DNA of 64,000 bases from Chryseobacterium indologenes (GTDB lineage Bacteria > Bacteroidota > Bacteroidia > Flavobacteriales > Weeksellaceae), in assembly GCA_002439165.1 (NCBI GenBank), contig DJTE01000017.1:48944-112943 (forward strand), given 5' to 3'. Within the stretch, counting starts at the first letter, position 1, and each line of letters starts with the position of its first letter. The translations under genes were made by a program, and so were the position numbers. Of the stretch, positions 33,469-42,640 are shown piece by piece. The notes beneath the pieces are model-generated. The model was given only the letters and a program-made list of their open reading frames with translations. It had not been told where the DNA came from and searched no databases.

Positions 33469-35298
33469 ATGAAAACATTTGTAAAAAGGGGAAAAAAGCA
33501 TTTTTATTTACTATTATTCAACACCATCCTGTTCCTTTTTGGAGCCTCATTTACAGAGCAGGACAATATCTCCTCACAAAAAACAGATTTTGAAGTTCTC
33601 AGAAATAAAATATCTGTTATTTCGAAAGATAGAAAACAGGCATTTTACTTAACAAAAAAATATATAGAACTCGCCCAAAAAAATAACCATACTGAGGAAT
33701 TAATAACCGGCTACGGATTTGCCACAACCTTTGCTCCTGATAACGAAAAAGCTAAATATGCAGACAGCCTGATCATAGAATCCGTTAAGACTAAGGACAA
33801 CCGGTATATCGGTATGGCCTATGCAAGTGCCGCCAATGCAAATTTTAAAAATTATGACTATAAAAAAGCATTGGAAATGGCAATAATAGCCGATGACTAT
33901 CTTAAAAACGATACTTCTAAGGAATTCGCTTATGAAGGACTGTTTACCATTTCCAGGCTAAAGAATAAAATCGGGGATAACATGGAGGCCCAGAAGATTG
34001 CCAATGAAATCTACGAATATTATAAATGGAAAAAGGACAAGAAAAATACAGCCGATATCAGAGCGTCCTATATTTATACCTTAAATAATTTAATCAGAAT
34101 AAACTCTGCAGTCAATCATACGGACCGTAATATTACGCTGTTAAAAGAAGGATATGCCTTTATAAAAAACAATCAGGATGTTGCTTTTTATTTATCGGAA
34201 CTGTTATCATCCGATGCATTTAACGAGTATTCGCAAAGAAAATACGCTTCTGCTATTCAGAAATTAGAAAAATCGCTAAGCCTGTATAATGATTCCGATC
34301 ATCATTTCTATGAAAAATTTTATATGGGAATGTGCTACTGGAAATTGGAAAAAGATGAGAAAGCACTTCCTTTTTTTCAGGAAATCATCGGTGATTATAA
34401 AAAAACCGGCAGAATTTCTCTGGAATTCCGCCCGGCATTTGAGTTTTTTATAGACTATCACAAGAAAAAGGGAAACAGGGAAAAGCAGCTCAATGCAGTG
34501 GATGACCTTTTACAGTATGAGAAAAAATTCAAAGAAGAACAAAACAACATTGCTCAGAAACTAAAAATTGATTACGATGAAAAAAGGCTTATAGAAGAAA
34601 AAGAAAATCTGCTTTCCGACCGGAAAAAAGAGCGGTGGACCTTTATCGGCATAGGGGTTCTCGGAATTATTGCTGCCACCGGTTTTTTCATGCATCAGAA
34701 TAAAAAACATAAGAATCCTCAGCAACACATTCAGCCTGATATTGCAGAAGAACCGGATCATACGGATCACTCAGGGACAAGCAATAATGAGAAGAAAGAA
34801 TTACTTACCCTGAAATCTCATACAACTTCTGAAAATGAAAATAATAATGAACCAGCAGTTTCCGAAGAAGAAATTCCTGTTGTTTACAGTTCACAAAACC
34901 AACAGAAAAGCAATCCTCCGGAAATTGATTATGAGGCTTATCTGCCCATCAACAAATATACTGTTAAGCAGCTCCTTAAAAGCTTAGATGACTTTGAAAA
35001 ATCAAATAAATACCTCACTCCGGATTTAAGACTGAATACCCTTGCTGAAAAGTTCAATACAAATGACAAATATCTGAGCCGCGTTATTAAAGTAAAGACC
35101 GGAAAAAATTTCAATCATTATATCAGTGATCTCCGTTTCAGCCATCTTGAAAGCATTTTAAAAAGCGATACGGATTTCAAAGAAAGAAAAATAAAAGAAA
35201 TTGCCAGATACCTGGGATTTGGGACTCCCGAATTCTTCGCCACAGCTTTTAAGGAAAAATACGGCCAAACGCCAAGAGAATATTTTGAAAAATCCTGA
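33469..35298 (+). CDS. TPR-transmembrane-AraC regulator
   Basis: 609 residues from the ATG at 33469; the frame could start at a TTG at 33427. A hydrophobic N-terminus (HFYLLLFNTILFLFGASF) is followed by TPR-like helices (about 60-370), a coiled coil, a membrane helix (about 397-412, TFIGIGVLGIIAATGFF) and an acidic disordered linker. The C-terminal AraC-type pair of helix-turn-helix motifs covers about 505-609 (LNTLAEKFNTNDKYLSRVI, then IKEIARYLGFGTPEFFATAF). This one-protein plan, sensor outside and DNA binding inside, is frequent in flavobacteria. Ligand and targets are unknown. Ends at a bidirectional terminator. Confidence 0.9.
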   Translation: MKTFVKRGKKHFYLLLFNTILFLFGASFTEQDNISSQKTDFEVLRNKISVISKDRKQAFYLTKKYIELAQKNNHTEELITGYGFATTFAPDNEKAKYADSLIIESVKTKDNRYIGMAYASAANANFKNYDYKKALEMAIIADDYLKNDTSKEFAYEGLFTISRLKNKIGDNMEAQKIANEIYEYYKWKKDKKNTADIRASYIYTLNNLIRINSAVNHTDRNITLLKEGYAFIKNNQDVAFYLSELLSSDAFNEYSQRKYASAIQKLEKSLSLYNDSDHHFYEKFYMGMCYWKLEKDEKALPFFQEIIGDYKKTGRISLEFRPAFEFFIDYHKKKGNREKQLNAVDDLLQYEKKFKEEQNNIAQKLKIDYDEKRLIEEKENLLSDRKKERWTFIGIGVLGIIAATGFFMHQNKKHKNPQQHIQPDIAEEPDHTDHSGTSNNEKKELLTLKSHTTSENENNNEPAVSEEEIPVVYSSQNQQKSNPPEIDYEAYLPINKYTVKQLLKSLDDFEKSNKYLTPDLRLNTLAEKFNTNDKYLSRVIKVKTGKNFNHYISDLRFSHLESILKSDTDFKERKIKEIARYLGFGTPEFFATAFKEKYGQTPREYFEKS

Positions 35299-35334
35299 TA
35301 TTAATAAGCCGTTTAAAAAACAGCATAAAAATAA

Positions 35335-35370
35335 AACGTACAAAAGCCCGGAATCGGGCTTTTGTACGTT
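35335..35370. terminator. Bidirectional terminator
   Basis: AACGTACAAAAGCCCG (35335-35350) and CGGGCTTTTGTACGTT (35355-35370) form a perfect 16-bp stem with a GAAT loop, between the convergent regulator and lipoprotein genes. Confidence 0.85.
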
Positions 35371-35391
35371 ATCAGATAGAAACTATACCGT

Positions 35392-35802
35392 TTATTTCTT
35401 TAGGTCTTCTTTTACTTTTTTGGCTGCTTCCTCTACTTTTGAAGCTCCTTTTGCTGCGGCATCTTTAGCATCTCTTCCGGCTTCCTGAACACCGCTTTTA
35501 ATATCTTTGCCTACCTTGTTAAGATCCTGTTTGGTCTTATCCGCTGTTTCGTCAATTTTGTCTTTAGCTTTCTGGGCGGCATTGTCTATCTTATTTCCTG
35601 CGGCATCCACCTGGGTTTTAATATCTTCTTTTGCTTTGTTGATCTTGGAAGTATCCACTCCCGGCCCCTCTGTTACTGTTGTAGAAGTAGTGGTGACAGA
35701 TCCGTCCGGATTCTCAACCTGCTCGGTTTTAGTCGTTGACTTTGTACAGGATACTACAACCAGTGAAACGACTGCTATTGCAGCTAAAAATTGTTTTTTC
35801 AT
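35392..35802 (-). CDS. Lipoprotein with LEA/apolipoprotein-like amphipathic repeats
   Basis: 136 residues. Signal and lipobox: FLAAIAVVSLVVVSC with Cys19. A Thr-rich spacer (TTTSTTVTEGPG) is followed by about 85 residues of charged amphipathic helix built from Lys/Asp/Ala repeats (KAKDKIDETADKTKQDLNKV). This composition resembles LEA proteins or colicin/apolipoprotein-type helices. It is likely attached to a membrane and may bind lipid or act in stress. Function is not known. Last gene of a minus-strand run that begins at mutL. Confidence 0.75.
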   Translation of the reverse strand: MKKQFLAAIAVVSLVVVSCTKSTTKTEQVENPDGSVTTTSTTVTEGPGVDTSKINKAKEDIKTQVDAAGNKIDNAAQKAKDKIDETADKTKQDLNKVGKDIKSGVQEAGRDAKDAAAKGASKVEEAAKKVKEDLKK

Positions 35803-35829
35803 ATTATATATTTTTTAAAGTTTGCTGAT

Positions 35830-36192
35830 CTACTGTTGTGTTTTGTTTTCTGCAGCCGGAGAAGCCGTCTCTTTCTGCTTTTTCTCCGCATCCGTTTTTT
35901 TCTTCTCTTCCTCCAGTTTCTTTTGGCCTTCTTTTTCAAGCTCTGCCTTCAGCTTTTTCTCTTCATCCTGAAGTTTTTTAGCCTGTAATAAAGAATCTTT
36001 ATATTTCTGTGACGACATTCTGATCTTGCGGATAATATCTACCGATGTAGCTCCGTTTGAAAAAGAATCAATAGCCGTTGTATCATAATGTGCTTTTGTA
36101 TCCTCTTTCCCGCTGAACTCCGGGGTATCTTTCTTTGAACAGCCGGCCAGTGACATCAGGATAATCAAAAGTACTGCAGATATATTTTTCAT
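35830..36192 (-). CDS. Coiled-coil lipoprotein
   Basis: 120 residues. Lipobox LLIILMSLAGC with Cys18. The rest is polar, with a long charged coiled coil (QAKKLQDEEKKLKAELEKEG, about 70-89) and a Lys/Glu/Gln-rich end. No domain recognised. It starts 4 bases after the upstream EEP gene, so it is probably cotranscribed. Confidence 0.7.
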   Translation of the reverse strand: MKNISAVLLIILMSLAGCSKKDTPEFSGKEDTKAHYDTTAIDSFSNGATSVDIIRKIRMSSQKYKDSLLQAKKLQDEEKKLKAELEKEGQKKLEEEKKKTDAEKKQKETASPAAENKTQQ

Positions 36193-36196
36193 GGAA

Positions 36197-37171
36197 CTAA
36201 TTTAACAGAAATTCCGCAATTACAGGATAATGATCCGATAATTTTACAGACTGATCCACCTTATAGCTTAAAGGAATAATAGATTTTGAACTGAAGATAT
36301 AATCTATTCTCAGAGGAACCTTATAATCATGAAAACTGGTAGATATTCCGTTGCCTACGGCAAGAAAAGCATCCTGAAGATCTTTACCGAGACTGTAATA
36401 TTCATAAGAATTGGGTACGGAATTGAAATCACCGGCCAGAATTACGGGATATGGGGAAAAATCGACCACTTTTCTTATCTTCCTGATCTGTTCCTCATGA
36501 GCCTTAAAAGTGGGCGTCATGTGGGAAAGCAGGGTTGTAATTTTGTCTTTCTGTTTTCCTAAACCATCAAACTGAAGCATAGATTTATGAAGTCTGAACG
36601 GTTCCAGATAAACATTCACCACTCTGATGATTTTCCCGTTGATATCTACATCGGCATAGAACGAATTTCCTCTTGAATTATCCTGAATCAGCTCTTCCTG
36701 TCTTACAATTTTATGTTTTGTCTTCAGGATCACGGTAGGATATTTTACCAGATCATTTCTGATGGCTCTGTTGGTATCTTTTTCCTGCACCAGAACAATA
36801 TCAGCATTCTGGTCTTTGATGTATTTTTTCACCTTATCCCAGCCAAAATCACCGTATTTTACATTGAAGGTAAGAACTTTAATATCTCTGATCGTTTTTA
36901 TATTGGCTGTTTTAGGAGTGAAATTCACCCATCTTCTTACCGGATTATAGAAAACCAGCATTCCGAGAGCAAAGGCAATCGCTATTTTTTTTCTCTGGAA
37001 GGCCCAGACCAGCGTCAGCAGAATATAGGCAACAATCAGATAAGGAAAGCCGAGGGAAAGAAGATTGAGATTCCCCAAAAGATTCGGCGGAATCCATGCA
37101 TTCCCCAATGTGCACAACAATAAAACGGCAACGGCAATATGTACAAATAGCAATATCTGATTCGGCTTCAT
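36197..37171 (-). CDS. Membrane-anchored endonuclease/exonuclease/phosphatase (EEP) protein, paralogue 1
   Basis: 324 residues. Three N-terminal membrane helices (about 7-25, 38-58 and 64-82) precede an EEP domain. Catalytic signatures: the Asn of TFNVKYGDFG (about 100-109), LVQEKD (about 130) with the metal-binding Glu, AGDFNSVPNS (about 246-255) and the terminal SDHYPVIAEF. The family includes nucleases, phosphodiesterases and lipid phosphatases; a membrane anchor suggests a membrane-linked substrate. The next gene upstream (37249-38250) is a close paralogue. Confidence 0.88.
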   Translation of the reverse strand: MKPNQILLFVHIAVAVLLLCTLGNAWIPPNLLGNLNLLSLGFPYLIVAYILLTLVWAFQRKKIAIAFALGMLVFYNPVRRWVNFTPKTANIKTIRDIKVLTFNVKYGDFGWDKVKKYIKDQNADIVLVQEKDTNRAIRNDLVKYPTVILKTKHKIVRQEELIQDNSRGNSFYADVDINGKIIRVVNVYLEPFRLHKSMLQFDGLGKQKDKITTLLSHMTPTFKAHEEQIRKIRKVVDFSPYPVILAGDFNSVPNSYEYYSLGKDLQDAFLAVGNGISTSFHDYKVPLRIDYIFSSKSIIPLSYKVDQSVKLSDHYPVIAEFLLN

Positions 37172-37248
37172 GAAATAACGGTCTAGGTACGGATTTTTTT
37201 AATCAAAAATCCTACCAAGCTTGTCTTTTTTAACTAATTTTATGATTA

Positions 37249-38250
37249 TTAGTTCTTTAAAGAGAATGTTGCCACCACAGGATAGTGGTCCGAAAGCTTC
37301 ACGGTTCGGTCTACTTTATAGGAAACCGGCTCAATGGATTTTGAGGTAAAAATATAATCGATCCGGATCGGAAATCTGTAATCGTGGAAGCTGGTAGCAC
37401 TTCCTTTTCCTGCCTTCATGAAAGCATCTTCCAGGCCTTCAGACAAATGATAATATTCGTAGGAATTAGGCACCGAATTGAAATCTCCGGCTAAAAATAC
37501 GGGATAAGGGGATCCGTCCACTCCTTTTCTGATTTCGGCTACCTGGTCCTGATGTTTTTTAAAAACCGGAATAAGCCTTTTCACAATTCCCTTCAGTTTT
37601 CTCTGGTCCTGCTCTTTATCACCATCCATTTTTACCATTGACTTTTCAAATTTATAGGGTTCCAGGTAAGCATTGACAAACCGGTATACTTTTCCCCTGA
37701 TCTCAATATCAGCCTGAGAAGCATAGACGTTGTTCAAAGTGTAATTTCCCTGGATCAGGTCTTTGGAATCCACTATTTTATGTTTGGTGTAAAAGGCCAG
37801 AACACCGCCATTGTGCCCGATCTTCGCTTCCGGCATTCCTTTCACCTTTATTTCTTTACCCCCGCATTCCTGAAGCAGAATAACGTCGGCATCAAGGCTG
37901 CTCAGATAATTTTCTATGCCTTCCAGTCCCAGTAATCCGGATTTAGCATTAAAAGTAACCACCTTTATATCATCCGGGCTGCTTTTTTTATCAGAATAGC
38001 TGATCCAGCGTTTCACCGGATTAATAAAAACCAGTCCGGCCAGCATAAAGGCAAATGTTCTTTTTTTCCAGCTGAAAAGCCAGAACAGGGTACAGATGAT
38101 ATAGGCTGTAATAAGAACAGGAAATCCTAACGAAAGCAGATTGAACCACGGAAATATTTTAGGCGGAATATAAGCATTCATTAAGGTACCCAGCATCAGG
38201 AACAGAATGCCCAGATGCAGGATAAGGATGATGAGACGGAAAACTTTCAC
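37249..38250 (-). CDS. Membrane-anchored EEP protein, paralogue 2
   Basis: 333 residues with the same plan as its neighbour: three N-terminal helices (for example LLSLGFPVLITAYIICTLFW at about 38-57), then an EEP domain with TFNAKSGLLG, LLQECGG, a basic HNGGVLAFYTKHKI segment, AGDFNSVPNSYEYYH and SDHYPVVATF. The two proteins share long identical stretches such as AGDFNSVPNSYEYY and RIDYIF, so they arose by tandem duplication. The active-site residues are intact in both. Follows the rhomboid gene by 9 bases. Confidence 0.88.
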   Translation of the reverse strand: MKVFRLIILILHLGILFLMLGTLMNAYIPPKIFPWFNLLSLGFPVLITAYIICTLFWLFSWKKRTFAFMLAGLVFINPVKRWISYSDKKSSPDDIKVVTFNAKSGLLGLEGIENYLSSLDADVILLQECGGKEIKVKGMPEAKIGHNGGVLAFYTKHKIVDSKDLIQGNYTLNNVYASQADIEIRGKVYRFVNAYLEPYKFEKSMVKMDGDKEQDQRKLKGIVKRLIPVFKKHQDQVAEIRKGVDGSPYPVFLAGDFNSVPNSYEYYHLSEGLEDAFMKAGKGSATSFHDYRFPIRIDYIFTSKSIEPVSYKVDRTVKLSDHYPVVATFSLKN

Positions 38251-38259
38251 AACGCTTTT

Positions 38260-38988
38260 TTAATTGAAACGGTACAGGTGTTTTTTCCAGTTCCTTGCCA
38301 GAAGCCACCCTACCAACGCTCCTCCTACGTGAGCCAGATGGGCAATTCCCCCTCCGTTTCCGGAAACACCGAGATATACGGAAACTACGATAACGACAGG
38401 CATCAGATATTTTACTTTCATAGGGACCGGAATGAACATTATACCAATTTTGGCATCAGGATAAAGGGTTGCAAAGGCCGCCACCACTCCGAAGATAGCC
38501 CCTGAAGCACCTACCATTGGCGTTGTCACAATATCTTTGAGGTTCTCCAGCAGTTCTTTCTGTTTCAGAACAGCCCCGGCATTTCCTGAAAACTCAACGC
38601 TGGCACCGGATAAATAAGCACTGACATTAAAGCCAAGCTCCTGTAAATCCCGGGTATATTGCTGAACCTCAACAAAGTTCCAGCCGTTGAAAAGGAAAAA
38701 AGCTCCAAGCCCGCTTAAAAAGTAAAGGATAAGGTATCTCTTTTCTCCCAGTGTCTGCTCCAGAATAGGCCCGAAACTGAACAGCGTAAACATATTAAAC
38801 AGAATATGCATGATGCTTCCGTGCATAAACATGTGGGTAATGACCTGCCAGGAATGGAAGAAAGGAGAAAAAGGATAAAATCCGGCAAGGTATTCTATCG
38901 CCTTGCTTCCGAGAAAATAGGACCCGATAAATACAATAACATTAATGATGATTAAATTCTTTGTAATCGGAGGTATACTGTTGAACAT
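38260..38988 (-). CDS. Rhomboid-family intramembrane serine protease
   Basis: 242 residues with about six membrane helices. The catalytic Ser is in GASGAIFG (about 160-167) and the catalytic His in HVGGALVGW (about 220). Substrate-side features include HMFMHGSIMHILFNMFTL (about 53-70). It cleaves membrane proteins inside the bilayer. There is an insertion of about 50 residues between helices 2 and 4 (VEFSGNAGAVLKQKELLENL) not typical of GlpG. It starts 2 bases after mutL ends, so it is coupled to it. Confidence 0.93.
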   Translation of the reverse strand: MFNSIPPITKNLIIINVIVFIGSYFLGSKAIEYLAGFYPFSPFFHSWQVITHMFMHGSIMHILFNMFTLFSFGPILEQTLGEKRYLILYFLSGLGAFFLFNGWNFVEVQQYTRDLQELGFNVSAYLSGASVEFSGNAGAVLKQKELLENLKDIVTTPMVGASGAIFGVVAAFATLYPDAKIGIMFIPVPMKVKYLMPVVIVVSVYLGVSGNGGGIAHLAHVGGALVGWLLARNWKKHLYRFN

Positions 38989-38990
38989 CT

Positions 38991-40778
38991 TTAAAATTTG
39001 TTTTTAAAATCATTAAACGGAACTTCGTAGAAACATCTTTTGCCATCCGGTAAAAATTCAGGGAAACCTAATGCTGTAAAGTCTTTGATTACCTGTTCCG
39101 CATCTTTTTTATAAATAAAATCGAATCTTGATTTCGACTGCATTTTGTTCCATTGGTTGTGGTAATAATGCATGAATTCTTCTTCTGTTTTATATTCCAG
39201 GATCTCAAAAAGGTTTTCAAGGAATTTCATGGCCTGTGTTTCTTTCAGACCTTCCGGAAGTGAATCTATTCTGAGAACGCTTTCATGGGCGATCTTCATC
39301 TCGAACCCCAGTTCCGGGAGATATTTTTTTATGGCGTTGTATTTTGTTTTCTCTATTTCATTCATATGATATTCCAGAGAAAACAGCAGTGCATGACTGT
39401 TGGTATTTGATTTTCTGGCGGATTTATTATTTTCCGAAACCAGCAGCCTGTGCATTCTTCCTAAATCCAGCATCAGGGTAACATCACCTTTATTGAACAG
39501 CCAGTAGCCGTTCGGAAGTCTCATCAGGTCTTCATCAAAATCTTCATCTTCAAATAAATTGATCTTGGAAGGCTCTGCCGTAATGTTCTGGTGATACATT
39601 TCCGTAAGATTCTGAATTTCTTCCGGCTGTACATTTCTTTCTTCCAGAAACGGATTGTAGTCTTTATCTACAATAATTTCAGGCATTTTGATCATTCCTC
39701 CGCCTCCGCCGTTGCCTTTGCTCGGGATAGGTTTGTTCATCATCTCATCCAGTTCCGGATCTCTGTCGAAATCAAGACTTGGGGAAACGTTATAGATTCC
39801 CAGAGACCTTTTAATGGTTGAACGCAGCAAAGCAAATATAAGGTGTTCATCTTCAAATTTCACTTCTGTTTTCTGCGGATGAATGTTGACATCTATTTTT
39901 CCGGGATCCAGTTCCAGATAAAGGAAAAAAGAGGGAACATAGCCCGGCAGAAGCAATCCTTCAAAAGCTTCCTGAACCGCTTTGTTGAAATACGGACTTT
40001 TGAAATATCTTCCGTTGACAAAAAGAAACTGTTCGCCTCTGTTTTTTTTAGCACCTTCCGGTTTTGCAACAAATCCGTGAAGCTGGCACCACCCGATATC
40101 TTCTTTAATAGGAACGAGTTGCGGCTGAAGTTTTCTTCCGAATACATCCACGATACGCTGCATCTGGCTCCCCTTTCTCAGCCTGAAAACCGCCTCATCA
40201 TCATGGAAGAGAGAGAATTCCAGGTTTTCATGGGCGAGTGCCACCCGCTGAAACTCATCGATGACGTGTCTGAACTCGACATTGTTATTTTTAAGGAATT
40301 TTCTTCTTGCCGGAACGTTGTAAAAAAGGTTTTTTACCATGAAATTGGAACCGTCCGCTGTCTGCACCGGGTCCTGAAACTGGAAAACTCCTCCTTCAAT
40401 GTAGATATTCGTACCTATTTTGGCATCATTCTGCTTGGTTTTCAGCTCAACCTGGGAAACCGCAGCAATAGAAGCCAGAGCTTCACCTCTGAAACCTTTG
40501 GTAGCGATCTTAAAGATATCTTCTGTTCCTTTGATCTTGGAAGTGGCATGTCTTTCAAAGGCCATTCTGGCGTCTGTCTCAGACATTCCTTTTCCGTCAT
40601 CTACTACCTGGATCAGGTTTTTCCCGGCATCTCTTACGATCAATTCTATTTTAGCGGCCCCCGCATCAATCGCATTTTCCAAAAGTTCCTTCACTATGGA
40701 TGCAGGTCTCTGCACCACTTCCCCTGCGGCAATCTGGTTCGCTACATGATCCGGTAAAAGCTGAATAATATCTGACAT
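38991..40778 (-). CDS. mutL: DNA mismatch repair protein MutL
   Basis: 595 residues from the internal ATG (MSDIIQLLPD); a Met five codons upstream would precede the likely transcription start. The GHKL ATPase has ELLENAIDAGA (about 34), DDGKGM, GFRGEALASIA (about 94-104) and the second-domain KIDVNIHPQKTEVKF (about 295). A Gly/acidic linker (GNGGGGGMIK, about 350) leads to the C-terminal dimerisation domain. The endonuclease motif DQHAxxExxxxE is not present; the aligned segment reads DLGRMHRLLVSE. No CPHGRP-like motif is seen either. MutL couples MutS recognition to strand removal. Confidence 0.94.
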   Translation of the reverse strand: MSDIIQLLPDHVANQIAAGEVVQRPASIVKELLENAIDAGAAKIELIVRDAGKNLIQVVDDGKGMSETDARMAFERHATSKIKGTEDIFKIATKGFRGEALASIAAVSQVELKTKQNDAKIGTNIYIEGGVFQFQDPVQTADGSNFMVKNLFYNVPARRKFLKNNNVEFRHVIDEFQRVALAHENLEFSLFHDDEAVFRLRKGSQMQRIVDVFGRKLQPQLVPIKEDIGWCQLHGFVAKPEGAKKNRGEQFLFVNGRYFKSPYFNKAVQEAFEGLLLPGYVPSFFLYLELDPGKIDVNIHPQKTEVKFEDEHLIFALLRSTIKRSLGIYNVSPSLDFDRDPELDEMMNKPIPSKGNGGGGGMIKMPEIIVDKDYNPFLEERNVQPEEIQNLTEMYHQNITAEPSKINLFEDEDFDEDLMRLPNGYWLFNKGDVTLMLDLGRMHRLLVSENNKSARKSNTNSHALLFSLEYHMNEIEKTKYNAIKKYLPELGFEMKIAHESVLRIDSLPEGLKETQAMKFLENLFEILEYKTEEEFMHYYHNQWNKMQSKSRFDFIYKKDAEQVIKDFTALGFPEFLPDGKRCFYEVPFNDFKNKF

Positions 40779-40797
40779 AAAACGTTTAATCAACTTA

Positions 40798-40805
40798 CAA
40801 AAATA
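40798..40805 (-). promoter_or_regulatory. -7 promoter element of the mutL operon
   Basis: On the minus strand this reads TATTTTTG, matching TAnnTTTG, 19 bases before the ATG at 40778. Confidence 0.6.
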
Positions 40806-41016
40806 GTTAATGAAAACGGTAATTAAAAGATTAAAGCCGTGAATTAATATTTAATTATCAACAAATCAACAATCCTGCCGGAAATACTTCTGACAGTACG
40901 TGTCCGGCATGGTTTCTTTATTTGAAAAGAACAGCCCTCCGGTTGCTCATAACAAACAGAGGACTGATTCACAGCTAGTTTACACAAAAAAATAATACTG
41001 ATATTTACTTTATAAT

Positions 41017-41844
41017 TTAGTCTTCAAATACAAGCTTTCTTTTTTCCTTTCTCTTGGGAATTCCGTGAATTTTGTCATACAGGTATGCCAAAAGGTTCGG
41101 TTTTTTATAAATCCTGCTGTACCGGTATCTGGTATTGAAGTGTCTTACATGAATCTTGTAGGCATCATACCCGATGACGATCAGAAGACAGATACTGATC
41201 ACATAAAATACCCTGAACTCCAGGTAATAATACGTCAGCCCGGAGAATACCGCTCCCAAAACATAGGCTGCCATAATACTCATCAGAAGCTTCGCTCTTC
41301 CGATCAGTTCTCCGTTTTTCCTGTATTTTTTCTGGGTAAACATAGAGAACAGGATGCCAAGATCGGTAGTGGTTCCCGTAAGGTGGGTGGTTTTTACCGA
41401 GAAATTGGAGATACTTGCCGTAAGGCCATTCTGAAGTCCTGTGGCAAAAAGCATGAGGGCTACCAGATATTCTGTTTCTTCCAGTGTTTTCTGATAATAC
41501 AGCTGACCGTATACCCCTACGAACAAAAGACATATGATCTCCAGCACAATAGGCATTGCATGGGCAAAATACTTGCTTTTTTTATTGAAATTGATGACAA
41601 TGAAATTGGAGAGGAAGCTTCCGAAGAAGAACAGGAAAATCCACCCTCCTACAACTGCGACCTGCGTCCAGTTGGCTTTACTGATCTCTGCCGCTAAAAT
41701 GGCGTAATGCCCAGTTACGTTGGACGTAAATGAAAGGAAAATCAATAGAGAAGCTATATTTATAGTACCTGCAGTGAATGCAGTCAGCGTTCCCAATCTG
41801 ATGTTGTCTCCCAACGTTCTGCTGTTACTATAATTTCTTAACAT
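41017..41844 (-). CDS. DUF1275 (YoaK-type) membrane protein
   Basis: 275 residues with about six membrane helices. Signatures of the YoaK/DUF1275 family: AGTINIASLLIFLSFTSNVTGH near the N-terminus (about 25-46), LLFATGLQNGLTASISNFSVKTTHLTGT (about 130-157, split here by position), and a Gly-rich end of the domain. A basic C-terminal tail (KRKEKRKLVFED) is cytoplasmic. The function of the family is unknown; a transport role is often suggested. It follows the USP-like gene by 31 bases. Confidence 0.88.
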   Translation of the reverse strand: MLRNYSNSRTLGDNIRLGTLTAFTAGTINIASLLIFLSFTSNVTGHYAILAAEISKANWTQVAVVGGWIFLFFFGSFLSNFIVINFNKKSKYFAHAMPIVLEIICLLFVGVYGQLYYQKTLEETEYLVALMLFATGLQNGLTASISNFSVKTTHLTGTTTDLGILFSMFTQKKYRKNGELIGRAKLLMSIMAAYVLGAVFSGLTYYYLEFRVFYVISICLLIVIGYDAYKIHVRHFNTRYRYSRIYKKPNLLAYLYDKIHGIPKRKEKRKLVFED

Positions 41845-41875
41845 TTTTTCTTTTTTTTAATCGTGTGTTTATTTT

Positions 41876-42370
41876 TTAGGCTTCCACAAAGATCTCAGCC
41901 AGTCTTCCTCTTTCCGGAAGTCTTTCAGGAACTTCTACTTTAATTTCCTGAGACTGAAGTGCTCTGCATTTTCTGATGTAAGGAATAAGATCGAATTTTC
42001 CTTTTCCTTTACTTTTAATGGACGGAGAATAATAAGCCTCTTCAATATTCTCTGCTTTCACATACTGGTTGAAGGTTCTCTGGAAACTTCCCGTGAAAAT
42101 GTCACAGACAATTTTATCAACTAAATGCGGGTATTTATTCCTGATGATCCCATAAGCATCACAGAATTCCTCAGGCCTGATCTTACTGAATACGGTACTC
42201 TTGGTATTGAATAAAAGATCTCTGATAGAGTCTCCCTGATCGTATCCTGAAACAAGAAGGATTCTGTACTGATTCTGATCTTCTTTTGCGTCTTTCTCTT
42301 TCAGTACTTTTTTCAATATGTTTAAAGACTCAAGAGAGTAATCTGTTGCAATTAAAATTGTTTTAGCCAT
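41876..42370 (-). CDS. Universal-stress-protein-like cytoplasmic protein
   Basis: 164 residues from the ATG at 42370 (MAKTILIATDYSLESLNILK); the frame extends nine codons further but that lies between promoter and gene. The beta strand plus Asp and Ser/Thr pattern of the first 25 residues resembles the universal stress protein (UspA) fold. The rest is not clearly alignable, and the ATP-binding GxxGxxxxxxxG(S/T) motif is not seen. Call is tentative. It precedes the DUF1275 gene on one transcript. Confidence 0.6.
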   Translation of the reverse strand: MAKTILIATDYSLESLNILKKVLKEKDAKEDQNQYRILLVSGYDQGDSIRDLLFNTKSTVFSKIRPEEFCDAYGIIRNKYPHLVDKIVCDIFTGSFQRTFNQYVKAENIEEAYYSPSIKSKGKGKFDLIPYIRKCRALQSQEIKVEVPERLPERGRLAEIFVEA

Positions 42371-42411
42371 GTTCTTTATGATTTTGTTTGTGTTCATCTT
42401 TTTTGATGATA

Positions 42412-42419
42412 CAAAACTA
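42412..42419 (-). promoter_or_regulatory. -7 promoter element of the USP-like/DUF1275 unit
   Basis: On the minus strand this reads TAGTTTTG, matching TAnnTTTG, 41 bases before the ATG at 42370. Confidence 0.55.
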
Positions 42420-42640
42420 GAACGGCCAGATTAGAAGATCTTTGGAATGGAATTAAAATGTGATTAAAGAGATTAAAATGAGATTAGAAAATTGTTAAAA
42501 GGAGTTAACATGGCGGAGAACAGGAATCAGAAACCATCAATAAAAAACTGATTTACAGAAAATTATATCTAAATTACAATATTAAACCCGAAATAAATGT
42601 GAACATAAAATCCGGCATACGTACAACTCATTGTTTTTTT

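Noticed and set aside
39843..40757. Plus-strand ORF of 304 codons opposite mutL.
   Set aside because: Shadow of the mutL N-terminal domain; no domain and no promoter on that strand.
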